Positions 9,153-16,126 of a stretch of 35,647 nt of DNA are shown one piece after another; position 1 is the stretch's first letter, and the number at the start of each line of letters is the position of its first letter. This stretch comes from Pluralibacter sp. (GTDB taxonomy: Bacteria > Pseudomonadota > Gammaproteobacteria > Enterobacterales > Enterobacteriaceae). The stretch lies in assembly GCF_019237635.1 (NCBI RefSeq), contig NZ_JAFAGS010000038.1, positions 1 to 35,647 of the forward strand, given 5' to 3'. The translations under genes and the position numbers were made by a program. The notes beneath the pieces are model-generated. The model worked only from the letters and a program-made list of their open reading frames with translations. It did not search any database and was not told the DNA's origin.

Positions 9153-9989
9153 TTAGCGCAGATCGCGCACCGCAACATGGTCCATATCATCAAAGACCTG
9201 GTTCTCACCAACCATGCCCCAGATAAAGGTGTAGGCGCGTGTGCCGACACCGGAGTGAATCGACCAGCTCGGAGAGATAACCGCCTGTTCGTTATGCATG
9301 ACGATATGACGCGTTTCCTGAGGCTGTCCCATCATGTGGAACACACAGGCGTCGTCATCCATATTGAAATAGAAATAGACCTCCATGCGGCGCTCATGGG
9401 TATGGCACGGCATGGTGTTCCACAGGTTGCCAGGCGCCAGCTCAGTCAGCCCCATGCTCAGTTGGCAGGTTTCCAGCACGTCGGGGACAAAATACTTGTT
9501 GATGGTGCGGCGGTTGCTGGTGAGGTTGTCGCCAAGCGTCACCGGCGCGACGTCAGCAGGCGTCACTTTTTTCGTCGGGTACGCGGTATGCGCTGGGGCG
9601 CAGTTGTAGTAGAACTTCGCTGGCTTCGCGCTATCAAGGCTGGCGAAGACCACCTCTTTGGCGCCCTTCCCTACGTACAGCGCATCGCGGTGACCTATTT
9701 CAAAACACAGCCCATCCACGGTGATGGTGCCGGGTCCGCCGATATTGATAACGCCCAGCTCGCGACGCTCCAGGAAATAGCTAACGCCCAGCTGTTTACC
9801 GACTTCACTGCCCACCGACACTGTGCGCTGAACCGGCATAATGCCGCCAACGATAATGCGATCGATGTGGCTGTACACCATGGTGTACTCATCGGCGGTA
9901 AATACCTGTTCAACTAAAAATTCACTACGCAGCCCCTGGGTATCCAGGGTTTTGGCATGCGCGCTGTGGATACTTTGTCTGACGTCCAC
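9153..9989 (-). CDS. kduI: 4-deoxy-L-threo-5-hexosulose-uronate ketol-isomerase KduI
   Basis: KduI is a zinc cupin that isomerises 5-keto-4-deoxyuronate (DKI) to 2,5-diketo-3-deoxygluconate, directly before KduD. The product is 278 aa, identical in length to E. coli. The zinc ligands H196, H198 and E203 (CHTHERRME) and H245 (SWSIHSG) are all present. The start codon is GTG 9989, chosen because a strong GGAGG lies 7 nt upstream and the N-terminus [19 protein letters not shown] matches the family. The upstream region carries KdgR-like boxes, so induction by KDG-type intermediates is likely. Confidence 0.97.
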   Translation of the reverse strand: MDVRQSIHSAHAKTLDTQGLRSEFLVEQVFTADEYTMVYSHIDRIIVGGIMPVQRTVSVGSEVGKQLGVSYFLERRELGVINIGGPGTITVDGLCFEIGHRDALYVGKGAKEVVFASLDSAKPAKFYYNCAPAHTAYPTKKVTPADVAPVTLGDNLTSNRRTINKYFVPDVLETCQLSMGLTELAPGNLWNTMPCHTHERRMEVYFYFNMDDDACVFHMMGQPQETRHIVMHNEQAVISPSWSIHSGVGTRAYTFIWGMVGENQVFDDMDHVAVRDLR

Positions 9990-10019
9990 GATAGCCTCCG
10001 GGAATGTAGTCTTCGGGTG

Positions 10020-10038
10020 TTCAAAATGCTGTTTCGTT
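10020..10038. promoter_or_regulatory. Weak second KdgR-like half-site
   Basis: TTCAAAATGCTGTTTCGTT matches the right half of the KdgR box (TGTTTCATT-like) well, but the left half poorly. It lies 31 bp before the kduI start codon. Confidence 0.3.
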
Positions 10039-10085
10039 TTCTGATGGAACCATCTTATCCCTCTGCGATTGGCTTTTCAATTATA

Positions 10086-10105
10086 AATAAAACGATGTTT
10101 CAATT
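10086..10105. promoter_or_regulatory. KdgR-type operator upstream of kduI
   Basis: AATAAAACGATGTTTCAATT closely follows the enterobacterial KdgR consensus (AATRAAAYRNYRTTTYATT). It lies about 97 bp upstream of kduI, which is a known KdgR target in related bacteria. Confidence 0.65.
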
Positions 10106-10377
10106 TTTATGTTTATAAATAGCAAAAATGCCATGCCGATCACGAACATCAGCATTAAAATGAGATTTTGAATTATAAATAAATAATAAAAACATAAAGT
10201 TGAGATAACTTTAAAAAATAGCATGCAAAGAGAAAAAAGCGGCAGGAAAACGAAGAGGAGCAGATGTCGGCGGACATGCGGGAAGGTCATTGAGGGGAGT
10301 TTAGCGAAATGCGCCAGCCATCACATGAAGTGAAAAGGCGTTTTGATACGGTGATCACTGTTTCTGTAACTGGCCTT
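10106..10377. other. kduI-yqeF intergenic region, AT-rich, no credible gene
   Basis: The 9990-10408 interval contains no protein gene I accept. The stretch 10080-10240 is markedly AT-rich. It contains an inverted repeat AAAGTT-gagat-AACTTT at 10196-10212. The interval ends in a plus-strand terminator at 10378 that serves no annotated gene. Confidence 0.6.
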
Positions 10378-10403
10378 GCCCTTCGCCAGAAGGGCTTTTT
10401 TTT
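10378..10403 (+). terminator. Orphan intrinsic terminator, plus strand
   Basis: GCCCTTC-GCCA-GAAGGGC is followed by eight T on the plus strand, a textbook rho-independent terminator. Both neighbouring genes are on the minus strand, and on that strand the run precedes the hairpin. It therefore ends some unannotated plus-strand transcript. Confidence 0.8.
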
Positions 10404-10408
10404 CAACG

Positions 10409-11590
10409 TTATTCGCGTTCCACGGCCAGCGCCACGCCCTGGCCGCCACCGATGCACAGCGTCGCCAGCCCCTTGCGAGCATCGCGCTTCATCATCTCAT
10501 GCACCAGCGAAACCAGAATGCGGCAGCCGGAGGCGCCAATGGGGTGTCCGAGCGCGATGGCGCCGCCATTCACATTTACCCGCCGCTCATCCCATTCCAG
10601 CACTTTGCCGACGGAGATAGCCTGCGCGGCGAAAGCCTCGTTGGCTTCGATCAGGTCCACCTCATCGAGGCGCCAACCCACCCGCTCCAGACAGCGGCGG
10701 GTCGCATAGACTGGCGCAATGCCCATCAGCGCCGGATCGACGCCTACGCTGGCAAAAGCACGAATGCGCGCGAGGACAGGTAAATTCAGCTCGAGCGCTT
10801 TTGATTCGCTCATCATCATCACCGCCGCCGCGCCGTCATTAATGGAGGAGGCGTTGCCCGCCGTCACGGAACCGGCGTGTTCGAACGCGGGCGACAGGCT
10901 CGCCAGCCCTTCCGCGCTGGCATCGGTACGCGGCTGCTCGTCGGTATCGACAATCTGGGTGACGCCGTTTTTTTGCACGTTGACGACCGGGACGATTTCC
11001 TCGCGAAAACGCCCGGAGTCAATCGCTCTGCGCGCTTTTTGCTGCGAGCTGAGCGCCCAGGCGTCCTGACGCTCGCGGCTGATGCCGTACTCCCGGGCCA
11101 GGTTTTCCGCGGTAACGCCCATATGATAATCGTTGAAGGCATCCCATAACCCGTCATGGACGAGGCTATCAATCAGCTGACTGTTGCCAAGACGCGCCCC
11201 GGTGCGGCTGTCGGTCAGCACATGCGGCGCGCGGCTCATGTTCTCCTGACCGCCCGCGATAACCACATCCGCTTCGCCGCACTGGATGGCCTGCGTCGCC
11301 AGATGCAGCGCCTTCAGGCCCGAGCCGCAGACGTCGTTGATGGTAATGGCCGACACGGTGTTGGGTAAACCGCCTTTGATGGCCGACTGGCGGGCCGGGT
11401 TTTGCCCGGCCCCTGCCGTTAACACCTGGCCGAGGATCACTTCATCTACGCTGTGGGGATCAATACCGCTTCGCTCTACCAGCGCTCGTACGACCACACA
11501 GCCCAATTCTACGGCCGTAAAGCCGGACAATGCGCCCTGGAAGCAACCGATGGGGGTGCGAACCGCACCTACGATAACGACGTCTTTCAT
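10409..11590 (-). CDS. yqeF: Acetyl-CoA acetyltransferase (thiolase) YqeF
   Basis: Type II thiolase that interconverts two acetyl-CoA and acetoacetyl-CoA plus CoA in the cytoplasm. The start is ATG 11590 (MKDVVIVGAVRTPIGCF) behind GAGGT, giving 393 aa as in E. coli YqeF; the longer frame with eight extra residues is rejected. The nucleophile C88 (NDVCGSGLKAL), the GGAIALGHPIGASGCR histidine block and the C-terminal CIGGGQG cysteine are present. A CRP-like site lies about 73 bp upstream. The cluster at 22-33 kb should generate acetoacetyl-CoA, which this enzyme could split, although the two loci are not adjacent. Confidence 0.95.
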   Translation of the reverse strand: MKDVVIVGAVRTPIGCFQGALSGFTAVELGCVVVRALVERSGIDPHSVDEVILGQVLTAGAGQNPARQSAIKGGLPNTVSAITINDVCGSGLKALHLATQAIQCGEADVVIAGGQENMSRAPHVLTDSRTGARLGNSQLIDSLVHDGLWDAFNDYHMGVTAENLAREYGISRERQDAWALSSQQKARRAIDSGRFREEIVPVVNVQKNGVTQIVDTDEQPRTDASAEGLASLSPAFEHAGSVTAGNASSINDGAAAVMMMSESKALELNLPVLARIRAFASVGVDPALMGIAPVYATRRCLERVGWRLDEVDLIEANEAFAAQAISVGKVLEWDERRVNVNGGAIALGHPIGASGCRILVSLVHEMMKRDARKGLATLCIGGGQGVALAVERE

Positions 11591-11662
11591 CTCGACCTCA
11601 GCGTAAATAAACACCGCTATAGTAGCGGCATTGTTATCAATAATTATCGCAATTGTTTAAAA

Positions 11663-11678
11663 AAGTGAGAGTTATCAC
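11663..11678. promoter_or_regulatory. CRP-cAMP site between yqeF and yqeG
   Basis: On the minus strand TGTGA-TAACTC-TCACT matches TGTGA-N6-TCACA at 9 of 10 positions. A TACTAT -10-like hexamer at 11619-11624 places the site centre near -58 for yqeF. It could also act on the divergent yqeG. Confidence 0.6.
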
Positions 11679-11692
11679 AAAGCCCGTTCACC

Positions 11693-11737
11693 GTTTGCAC
11701 GACCTCGCGATTCCCGTCAATGGCCGGGAATGCAAAC
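11693..11737. other. Nested inverted repeat in the yqeG leader
   Basis: GTTTGCA (11693-11699) pairs with TGCAAAC (11731-11737), enclosing ATTCCCG/CGGGAAT (11710-11716 and 11725-11731, sharing the base at 11731). No T-run follows. It may be a leader structure or operator. Confidence 0.35.
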
Positions 11738-11811
11738 CGATCCCCCGAACCACCGCAAAATATGGTAAATTCGCCCTCTTTTTTGGGTTCCATGGTGTAA
11801 AAAATTAAGTA

Positions 11812-13044
11812 ATGTCGAAAATATGGTCAAAAGACGACACTCTCTGGAGTTTCGCCTTATATGGTACTGCGGTAGGGGCTGGCACCCTGTTCCTGCCGAT
11901 TCAGTTAGGCTCCGCCGGAGCGATGGTGCTCATCATTACCGCGCTGGTCGCGTGGCCGCTCACCTACTGGCCGCACCGGGCGTTGTGCCAGTTTATCCTG
12001 TCGTCGAACACCCCGGCAGGGGTTGGTATCACCGGCGCGGTCACTCACTACTACGGCAAAAAAATCGGCAGCCTGATTACCGCGCTCTATTTCATTGCCT
12101 TCTTCGTCGTGGTGCTTATCTACGCCGTCGCCATCACCAATTCGCTGACGGAACAACTGGCAAAACAGATGACAGTGACGACGGGCATCAGAATGCTGGT
12201 CAGTCTCGCGGTGGTACTGGTGCTCAACCTTATCTTTTTGATGGGGCGCCACGTGACGCTGAAGGTCATGGGCTTTCTGGTGTTCCCGCTGATCGCTTAC
12301 TTTCTGTTTTTATCGCTGTATCTGACGGGCAGCTGGCAGCCTTCACTGTTTTCCGGCGAGCAGTTAAACGTCACGCCGCATACGCTGCACCAGGTCTGGC
12401 TCTCTATCCCTGTGATGGTTTTCGCTTTTAGCCATACGCCGATTATCTCCACGTTCGCCATCGATCGGCGGGAGAAATTTGGCGATCGGGCCATGGATAA
12501 ATGCAAAAAAATTATGCGGGTAGCCTATCTCATCATCTGTCTGAGCGTGCTGTTCTTCGTATTCAGTTGCCTGCTGGCGATCCCGGAAAGCTATATCACC
12601 TCAGCGAAAGAGGAAGGCGTCACCATTCTTTCCGCCCTCGCGATGATGCCCGCCGCACCGCAGTGGCTGGCGGTTTCAGGAATTATCGTGGCGATTATCG
12701 CGATGTCGAAATCGTTTCTCGGCACCTATTTCGGCGTGATTGAAGGTGCCAGCGAAATGGTCAAAGCCGGGCTACACCTGGTGGGCGTTCATAAGAGCCG
12801 CGCGTTTAACCGGGCAATGTCAATATTGCTGGTTTCGGTGGTGACCTTCGCCGTCTGCTGTATTAACCCGAACGCTATCTCGATGATTTACGCCATCAGC
12901 GGGCCGCTTATCGCCATGATCCTGTTTATCATGCCGACCCTGTCCACCTACCTGATCCCGGCGCTGAAACCGCACCGCTCCATCGGCAGCCTGATTACAC
13001 TTATCGTCGGCCTGCTGTGCGTGTCGGTCATGTTCTTCGGTTGA
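11812..13044 (+). CDS. yqeG: HAAAP/SdaC-family amino acid transporter YqeG
   Basis: Inner-membrane transporter of the hydroxy/aromatic amino acid permease family (SdaC, TdcC relatives); serine/threonine-type substrates are likely. The product is 410 aa (E. coli 409). About eleven hydrophobic segments are visible. The N-terminal AVGAGTLFLPIQLGSAG and the mid-protein VMVFAFSHTPIISTFAIDRR are family hallmarks. The start is ATG 11812; the Shine-Dalgarno is weak. It is divergent from yqeF, as in E. coli, and is followed by a strong 10-bp hairpin. Confidence 0.94.
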   Translation: MSKIWSKDDTLWSFALYGTAVGAGTLFLPIQLGSAGAMVLIITALVAWPLTYWPHRALCQFILSSNTPAGVGITGAVTHYYGKKIGSLITALYFIAFFVVVLIYAVAITNSLTEQLAKQMTVTTGIRMLVSLAVVLVLNLIFLMGRHVTLKVMGFLVFPLIAYFLFLSLYLTGSWQPSLFSGEQLNVTPHTLHQVWLSIPVMVFAFSHTPIISTFAIDRREKFGDRAMDKCKKIMRVAYLIICLSVLFFVFSCLLAIPESYITSAKEEGVTILSALAMMPAAPQWLAVSGIIVAIIAMSKSFLGTYFGVIEGASEMVKAGLHLVGVHKSRAFNRAMSILLVSVVTFAVCCINPNAISMIYAISGPLIAMILFIMPTLSTYLIPALKPHRSIGSLITLIVGLLCVSVMFFG

Positions 13045-13050
13045 CCCCTT

Positions 13051-13075
13051 TGTGCGGCAGGTTCTCTGCCGCACA
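13051..13075 (+). terminator. Hairpin after yqeG
   Basis: TGTGCGGCAG and CTGCCGCACA form a perfect 10-bp stem with a 5-nt loop, 6 nt after the yqeG stop. The following TTCCGC is only weakly U-rich, so termination may be incomplete. Confidence 0.6.
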
Positions 13076-13159
13076 TTCCGCTAACGTTTGTCACACTCTG
13101 GCCTTACGAACGGGTTTACACTTATTCGGTTAGTCAGCCTATGAGATGAGGAAACCGTT

Positions 13160-14035
13160 ATGTCCAGTGTTAAACAGTCCGGCCGTTACACGCTCGGTGA
13201 ACGCGAGGTCTACCGTCTTGGCTACGGCGCAATGCAGCTAGCTGGTCCCGGCGTGTTCGGCCCGCCTAAAGATCCCGAGATGGCCGTGAAAGTGCTTCAG
13301 GCAGTGGTAGAAGCAGGCGTCAACCATATTGATACCTCTGATTTCTACGGCCCGCACGTCACCAACCAGCTTATCCGCAAAGCGCTGCACCCCTATTCCG
13401 ATAACCTGACCATCGTGACGAAAGTCAGCGCCCGCCGCGACGAGCAGGGCAACTGGCTGCCGGCAATGTCGGCGCCGGAGTTAACGCAGGCCGTTGAGGA
13501 TAACCTGCGTAATCTGGGATTAGAGGCGCTTGACGTCGTTAACCTGCGCAGCATGTTCAGCAAACACGGCCCGGCGGAAGGGTCGCTGGAAGAACCGCTC
13601 ACCACGCTGATTAAACTCAAAGAACGCGGGCTTATCCGTCATATCGGTCTGAGCAACGTGACGCCCACACAGGTTGAAGACGGGCTGAAGATGACCCCTA
13701 TCGCCTGCGTACAAAACTTTTATAACGTGGCCAACCGTCAGGACGACCCGCTGATTGATACGCTGGCGGCGAAAAACATTCCCTATGTGCCGTTCTTCCC
13801 GCTCGGCGGCTTTACGCCTTTACAGTCGCAGGATCTAAACGACGTGGCGGAGCGCCTGGGGGCGACGCCCATGCAGGTCGCGCTGGCCTGGTTGCTGCAG
13901 CGATCGCCCAATATTCTGCTGATCCCAGGCACGTCGTCGCTCAACCATCTGCAGGAAAACCTGACGGCCGCCTCGCTGACGCTGCCCGCCGATGCGGTCA
14001 AGGCATTGAATACTATTCCGCAGGCGCTGGAGTAA
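13160..14035 (+). CDS. Aldo/keto reductase of the YdbC/PdxI type
   Basis: NADPH-dependent oxidoreductase of 291 aa, close along its length to E. coli YdbC (PdxI, pyridoxal reductase): RLGYGAMQLAGPGVFGPPKD, NHIDTSDFYGPHVTNQ, VPFFPLGGFTPLQSQ and the IPGTSSLNHLQEN cofactor-binding end. The catalytic tetrad is visible as D58 and Y63 (DTSDFYG), K87 (VTKVSARR), with the usual histidine position replaced (VVNLRSM). Start ATG 13160 behind GAGGAA. It stands alone between a hairpin and a strong terminator. Its position next to yqeG differs from the ydbC locus of E. coli, so it may be a paralogue rather than the orthologue. The pyridoxal substrate is inferred, not shown. Confidence 0.85.
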   Translation: MSSVKQSGRYTLGEREVYRLGYGAMQLAGPGVFGPPKDPEMAVKVLQAVVEAGVNHIDTSDFYGPHVTNQLIRKALHPYSDNLTIVTKVSARRDEQGNWLPAMSAPELTQAVEDNLRNLGLEALDVVNLRSMFSKHGPAEGSLEEPLTTLIKLKERGLIRHIGLSNVTPTQVEDGLKMTPIACVQNFYNVANRQDDPLIDTLAAKNIPYVPFFPLGGFTPLQSQDLNDVAERLGATPMQVALAWLLQRSPNILLIPGTSSLNHLQENLTAASLTLPADAVKALNTIPQALE

Positions 14036-14047
14036 CCTGGCAATGAA

Positions 14048-14079
14048 ACATCCGCAATCCCCCTTGCGGATGTTTTTTC
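14048..14079 (+). terminator. Intrinsic terminator of the aldo/keto reductase gene
   Basis: ACATCCGCAA-tccccc-TTGCGGATGT forms a 10-bp stem followed by TTTTTTCT, 12 nt after the stop codon. Confidence 0.9.
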
Positions 14080-14180
14080 TGGTTAAAAACAGGAAATTTT
14101 TCGCTACCAGGCGAAACTAAAAGAACTGGCGCGTCTATTTTCTCGCCAGTCCGATGTATGGGTGTTATGGGGGATTTGCC

Positions 14181-14744
14181 ATGAAACGTTTAAAAAAGTG
14201 CCTTTGTTACCTGATGGGGGCCGTCATTCTGAGCTTTTCCTCACTGGCAATGACGGCACAAGCCGCTCTTCAGGTGGGCGATCAAGCCCCGGATTTCACC
14301 CTGCGTGGCGCGATTGACGGTAAACCGATGACCTTTTCCCTCCAGCAGGCATTGCAGGAAGGACTGGTCGTGCTCTACTTCTTTCCCGCTGCCTTCACCC
14401 GAGGCTGCACCATTGAGGCCAACGAGTTTGCCAATGCTGCCGATGATTTCAAACGGCTGGGGGCGACCGTCATTGGCGTGACGGCGGGGAATATCGATCA
14501 GGTTGGGGAGTTTTCAAAGCAGGAGTGCCGCGATAAATTCGCCGTCGCCGCCGATCCCGACGCCAAAGTGGCCGCTGAATACCAGACGCTAATGGAGATG
14601 AAGGGGACAACCGTTTCAGGTCGTACCTCGTTTGTCATCGCGCCAAGCGGCAAGATCCTCTTTAGCTACACGGATAACGATCCCAGCAGTCATATCCAAA
14701 AAGCGCTGGACGCGGTGAAGCGTTACGCGCAACCGCACCTGTGA
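14181..14744 (+). CDS. Exported peroxiredoxin (AhpC/TSA, BCP-like)
   Basis: Thiol peroxidase with an export signal. The start is ATG 14181 behind GGGGA; nine extra in-frame residues upstream would spoil the signal peptide. The 187-aa product begins with a basic, hydrophobic leader ending near TAQA/ALQV (cleavage about residue 28), so it should act in the periplasm. The peroxidatic cysteine is C76 in FFPAAFTRGCTIEANEF and the probable resolving cysteine is C116 in KQECRDKFAV, the atypical two-cysteine pattern of the PrxQ/BCP group. Its electron donor is not evident nearby. It is convergent with the ydgU-like gene, separated by 37 nt flanked by an 8-bp inverted repeat (CTGTGACG/CGTCACAG). Confidence 0.87.
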   Translation: MKRLKKCLCYLMGAVILSFSSLAMTAQAALQVGDQAPDFTLRGAIDGKPMTFSLQQALQEGLVVLYFFPAAFTRGCTIEANEFANAADDFKRLGATVIGVTAGNIDQVGEFSKQECRDKFAVAADPDAKVAAEYQTLMEMKGTTVSGRTSFVIAPSGKILFSYTDNDPSSHIQKALDAVKRYAQPHL

Positions 14745-14781
14745 CGTGAGGAAACACAGAAAAGGAAGGGATTATTGGCCG

Positions 14782-14886
14782 TCACAGCCAGGCCGGGGTA
14801 AAAACGGTAGAAAGCAGTATTATTGCGGCGATAACACCGCACAGCAGTAATATGCCCAGCATGATTTCAAATGAGTATCTGCGCAT
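14782..14886 (-). CDS. ydgU: Small membrane protein, YdgU-like
   Basis: A 34-codon frame starts at ATG 14886 behind a good AGAGG (9-nt spacing). The product begins MRRYSFEIMLGILLLCGVIA and has one hydrophobic helix covering about residues 8-28. The N-terminus and size resemble the E. coli small membrane protein YdgU (which begins MGRYRFEFILIILILC as I recall it), and the position immediately downstream of asr is the same as in E. coli. Expression would need readthrough of the asr terminator hairpin that lies just upstream of its ribosome binding site. The function is unknown. Confidence 0.72.
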   Translation of the reverse strand: MRRYSFEIMLGILLLCGVIAAIILLSTVFTPAWL

Positions 14887-14902
14887 TTGATGACACCTCT
14901 GA

Positions 14903-14931
14903 AAAAATAATGCCCGGTAATTACCGGGCAT
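14903..14931 (-). terminator. Terminator/attenuator between asr and ydgU
   Basis: The palindrome ATGCCCGGTAATTACCGGGCAT is followed on the minus strand by TATTTTTTC. It sits 33 nt after the asr stop and directly before the ydgU Shine-Dalgarno, so it likely sets the asr:ydgU ratio. Confidence 0.85.
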
Positions 14932-14963
14932 CAGAGATAGCTGGCGCCATTTAGCGCGTCCGG

Positions 14964-15221
14964 TTACGCGGCTGGTTTAGCGGCCGGTTTTGTGCTGTGG
15001 TGCTTAGTAGACTTGTGATGTTTTTTCGCGGACTGGGCTTTTTGCGCCGGGGCCGCTGTGGTTGCTTTGTGATGTTTTTTATGATGCTTAACGGTTGTCG
15101 GCGCCTTAGCAGCCGAGGCAGCCGGTGCTGCTGCAGGTGCTGTAGTGGTGGTGCCGGCTGCGAAAGCGGCAGAAGACAGTCCCATAGTGGCAGCAATCAT
15201 CAGGGCTAATACTTTTTTCAT
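14964..15221 (-). CDS. asr: Acid shock protein Asr
   Basis: Asr is a periplasmic, highly basic, low-complexity protein strongly induced by external acid through PhoBR/RstBA; it is intrinsically disordered and has been linked to protection of periplasmic proteins. The product is 85 aa: a signal peptide [21 protein letters not shown] (cleaved near residue 21), then an Ala/Pro/Thr segment and repeated KHHK motifs ([30 protein letters not shown]), ending in the conserved PAAKPAA. E. coli Asr is about 102 aa, so this copy has fewer repeats. Start ATG 15221. An RstA-like box lies about 104 bp upstream. Confidence 0.95.
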   Translation of the reverse strand: MKKVLALMIAATMGLSSAAFAAGTTTTAPAAAPAASAAKAPTTVKHHKKHHKATTAAPAQKAQSAKKHHKSTKHHSTKPAAKPAA

Positions 15222-15324
15222 GGCAACATCCTCAATTTCTTTTTCAGTTTAGCCCCTGCATCAGGGCGATGAAATAACTCTACGCCAGAGAAGTCATTTC
15301 ATCAGTGAGGATGTGGTTACGGCT

Positions 15325-15338
15325 TGTGACGAATTGTA
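15325..15338 (-). promoter_or_regulatory. RstA-like box upstream of asr
   Basis: TACAATTCGTCACA on the minus strand matches the RstA box TACATNTNGTTACA at all but two of the fixed positions. RstA is the known acid-responsive activator of asr. Confidence 0.55.
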
Positions 15339-15345
15339 CAACGCA

Positions 15346-16041
15346 TCAGGCAAGGTTTTCCCGCGGTGTATTCAGCGCCATCGCCTGCTGAATAACGGGG
15401 ATCGGCGTTAATAAATGCTGGCGCATCAGTTCGCTGCTTAACGCCGCGTCGCGGGCGAGGATCGCCTGCGTCAACGCTTCATGCTGAACATGTTTGTCTT
15501 CGAGCATTTCGACGGATAAGACCGTCTTGCGCAGCCAGATAAACCGGTAGCGCGCCGCCAGATCGAAAAGGCGCTGGCGCATTTGCAGCAAATACTGGGA
15601 ACCGCATCCGGCGACAATGGCCGTGTGATACGCCTGATGGCGCAAGTCCCACTCCTCCAGTAGTTCCTCGCTGGCCTCGCTGGACTCAAGTTTATTGAGC
15701 ATATGCGCGCGCGCCAGCACCTCGGCTTCCCACTCGTCGGTACCGCGCTCGACCGCAAGCTGCACCAGCATAGCTTCCATATTGGCGCGGGCATCAAAAA
15801 TATCGAGCAGTTCGCTCTCGGACATCGGGGCAACGCGATAGCCTTTCTGATTAACCACCGTGACCAGCCGTTCGGCGACCAGTTGCGAAAGCGCTTCCCG
15901 CAACGGCCCCACTCCCAGCCCGTAGCGCGAGGTTAACAGGCTCATCCGCAGCTTCTCATCGGGCAGGTATTCGCCGCGAATAATGTCGTTTTTTAGCCAC
16001 CGGTAGCCGTCAATGGCTGTCGGTTGGGAAATGGCAGTCAT
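15346..16041 (-). CDS. glaR: GntR/FCD-family repressor GlaR (CsiR)
   Basis: Repressor of the glaH-lhgO-gabDTP operon, relieved by glutarate in E. coli. The product is 231 aa from ATG 16041 (behind GGGAG); a longer TTG start is not needed. The N-terminal winged helix-turn-helix (about 10-75: LRMSLLTSRYGLGVGPLREALSQL) is followed by the helical FCD ligand domain with the metal-binding Asp/His pattern (DARANME, HQAYHTAIVAGC, HEALTQAIL, MRQHL). It is the last gene of the operon direction, separated from gabP by a terminator, so it probably has its own promoter, as in E. coli. Confidence 0.95.
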   Translation of the reverse strand: MTAISQPTAIDGYRWLKNDIIRGEYLPDEKLRMSLLTSRYGLGVGPLREALSQLVAERLVTVVNQKGYRVAPMSESELLDIFDARANMEAMLVQLAVERGTDEWEAEVLARAHMLNKLESSEASEELLEEWDLRHQAYHTAIVAGCGSQYLLQMRQRLFDLAARYRFIWLRKTVLSVEMLEDKHVQHEALTQAILARDAALSSELMRQHLLTPIPVIQQAMALNTPRENLA

Positions 16042-16092
16042 GGGCAAAACTCCCGTCTCTTAAGCGGCGACATGAGGCGCGCCTTAAAGGGC

Positions 16093-16118
16093 AAAATCCC
16101 GGCCAGTGATGGCCGGGA
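16093..16118 (-). terminator. Intrinsic terminator after gabP
   Basis: TCCCGGCCA-TCAC-TGGCCGGGA on the minus strand (9-bp stem) is followed by TTTTGCCCTTT, 9 nt past the gabP stop codon. Confidence 0.85.
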
Positions 16119-16126
16119 AAACAGGG

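Noticed and set aside
10081-10290. Hydrophobic 69-codon frame on the minus strand upstream of kduI
   Set aside because: It lies in AT-rich promoter DNA with the KdgR box, has no Shine-Dalgarno, and its hydrophobicity follows from base composition.
10309-10620. 103-codon plus-strand frame behind a GGGGAG
   Set aside because: It runs through the strong terminator at 10378-10403 and then antisense through yqeF; no family match.
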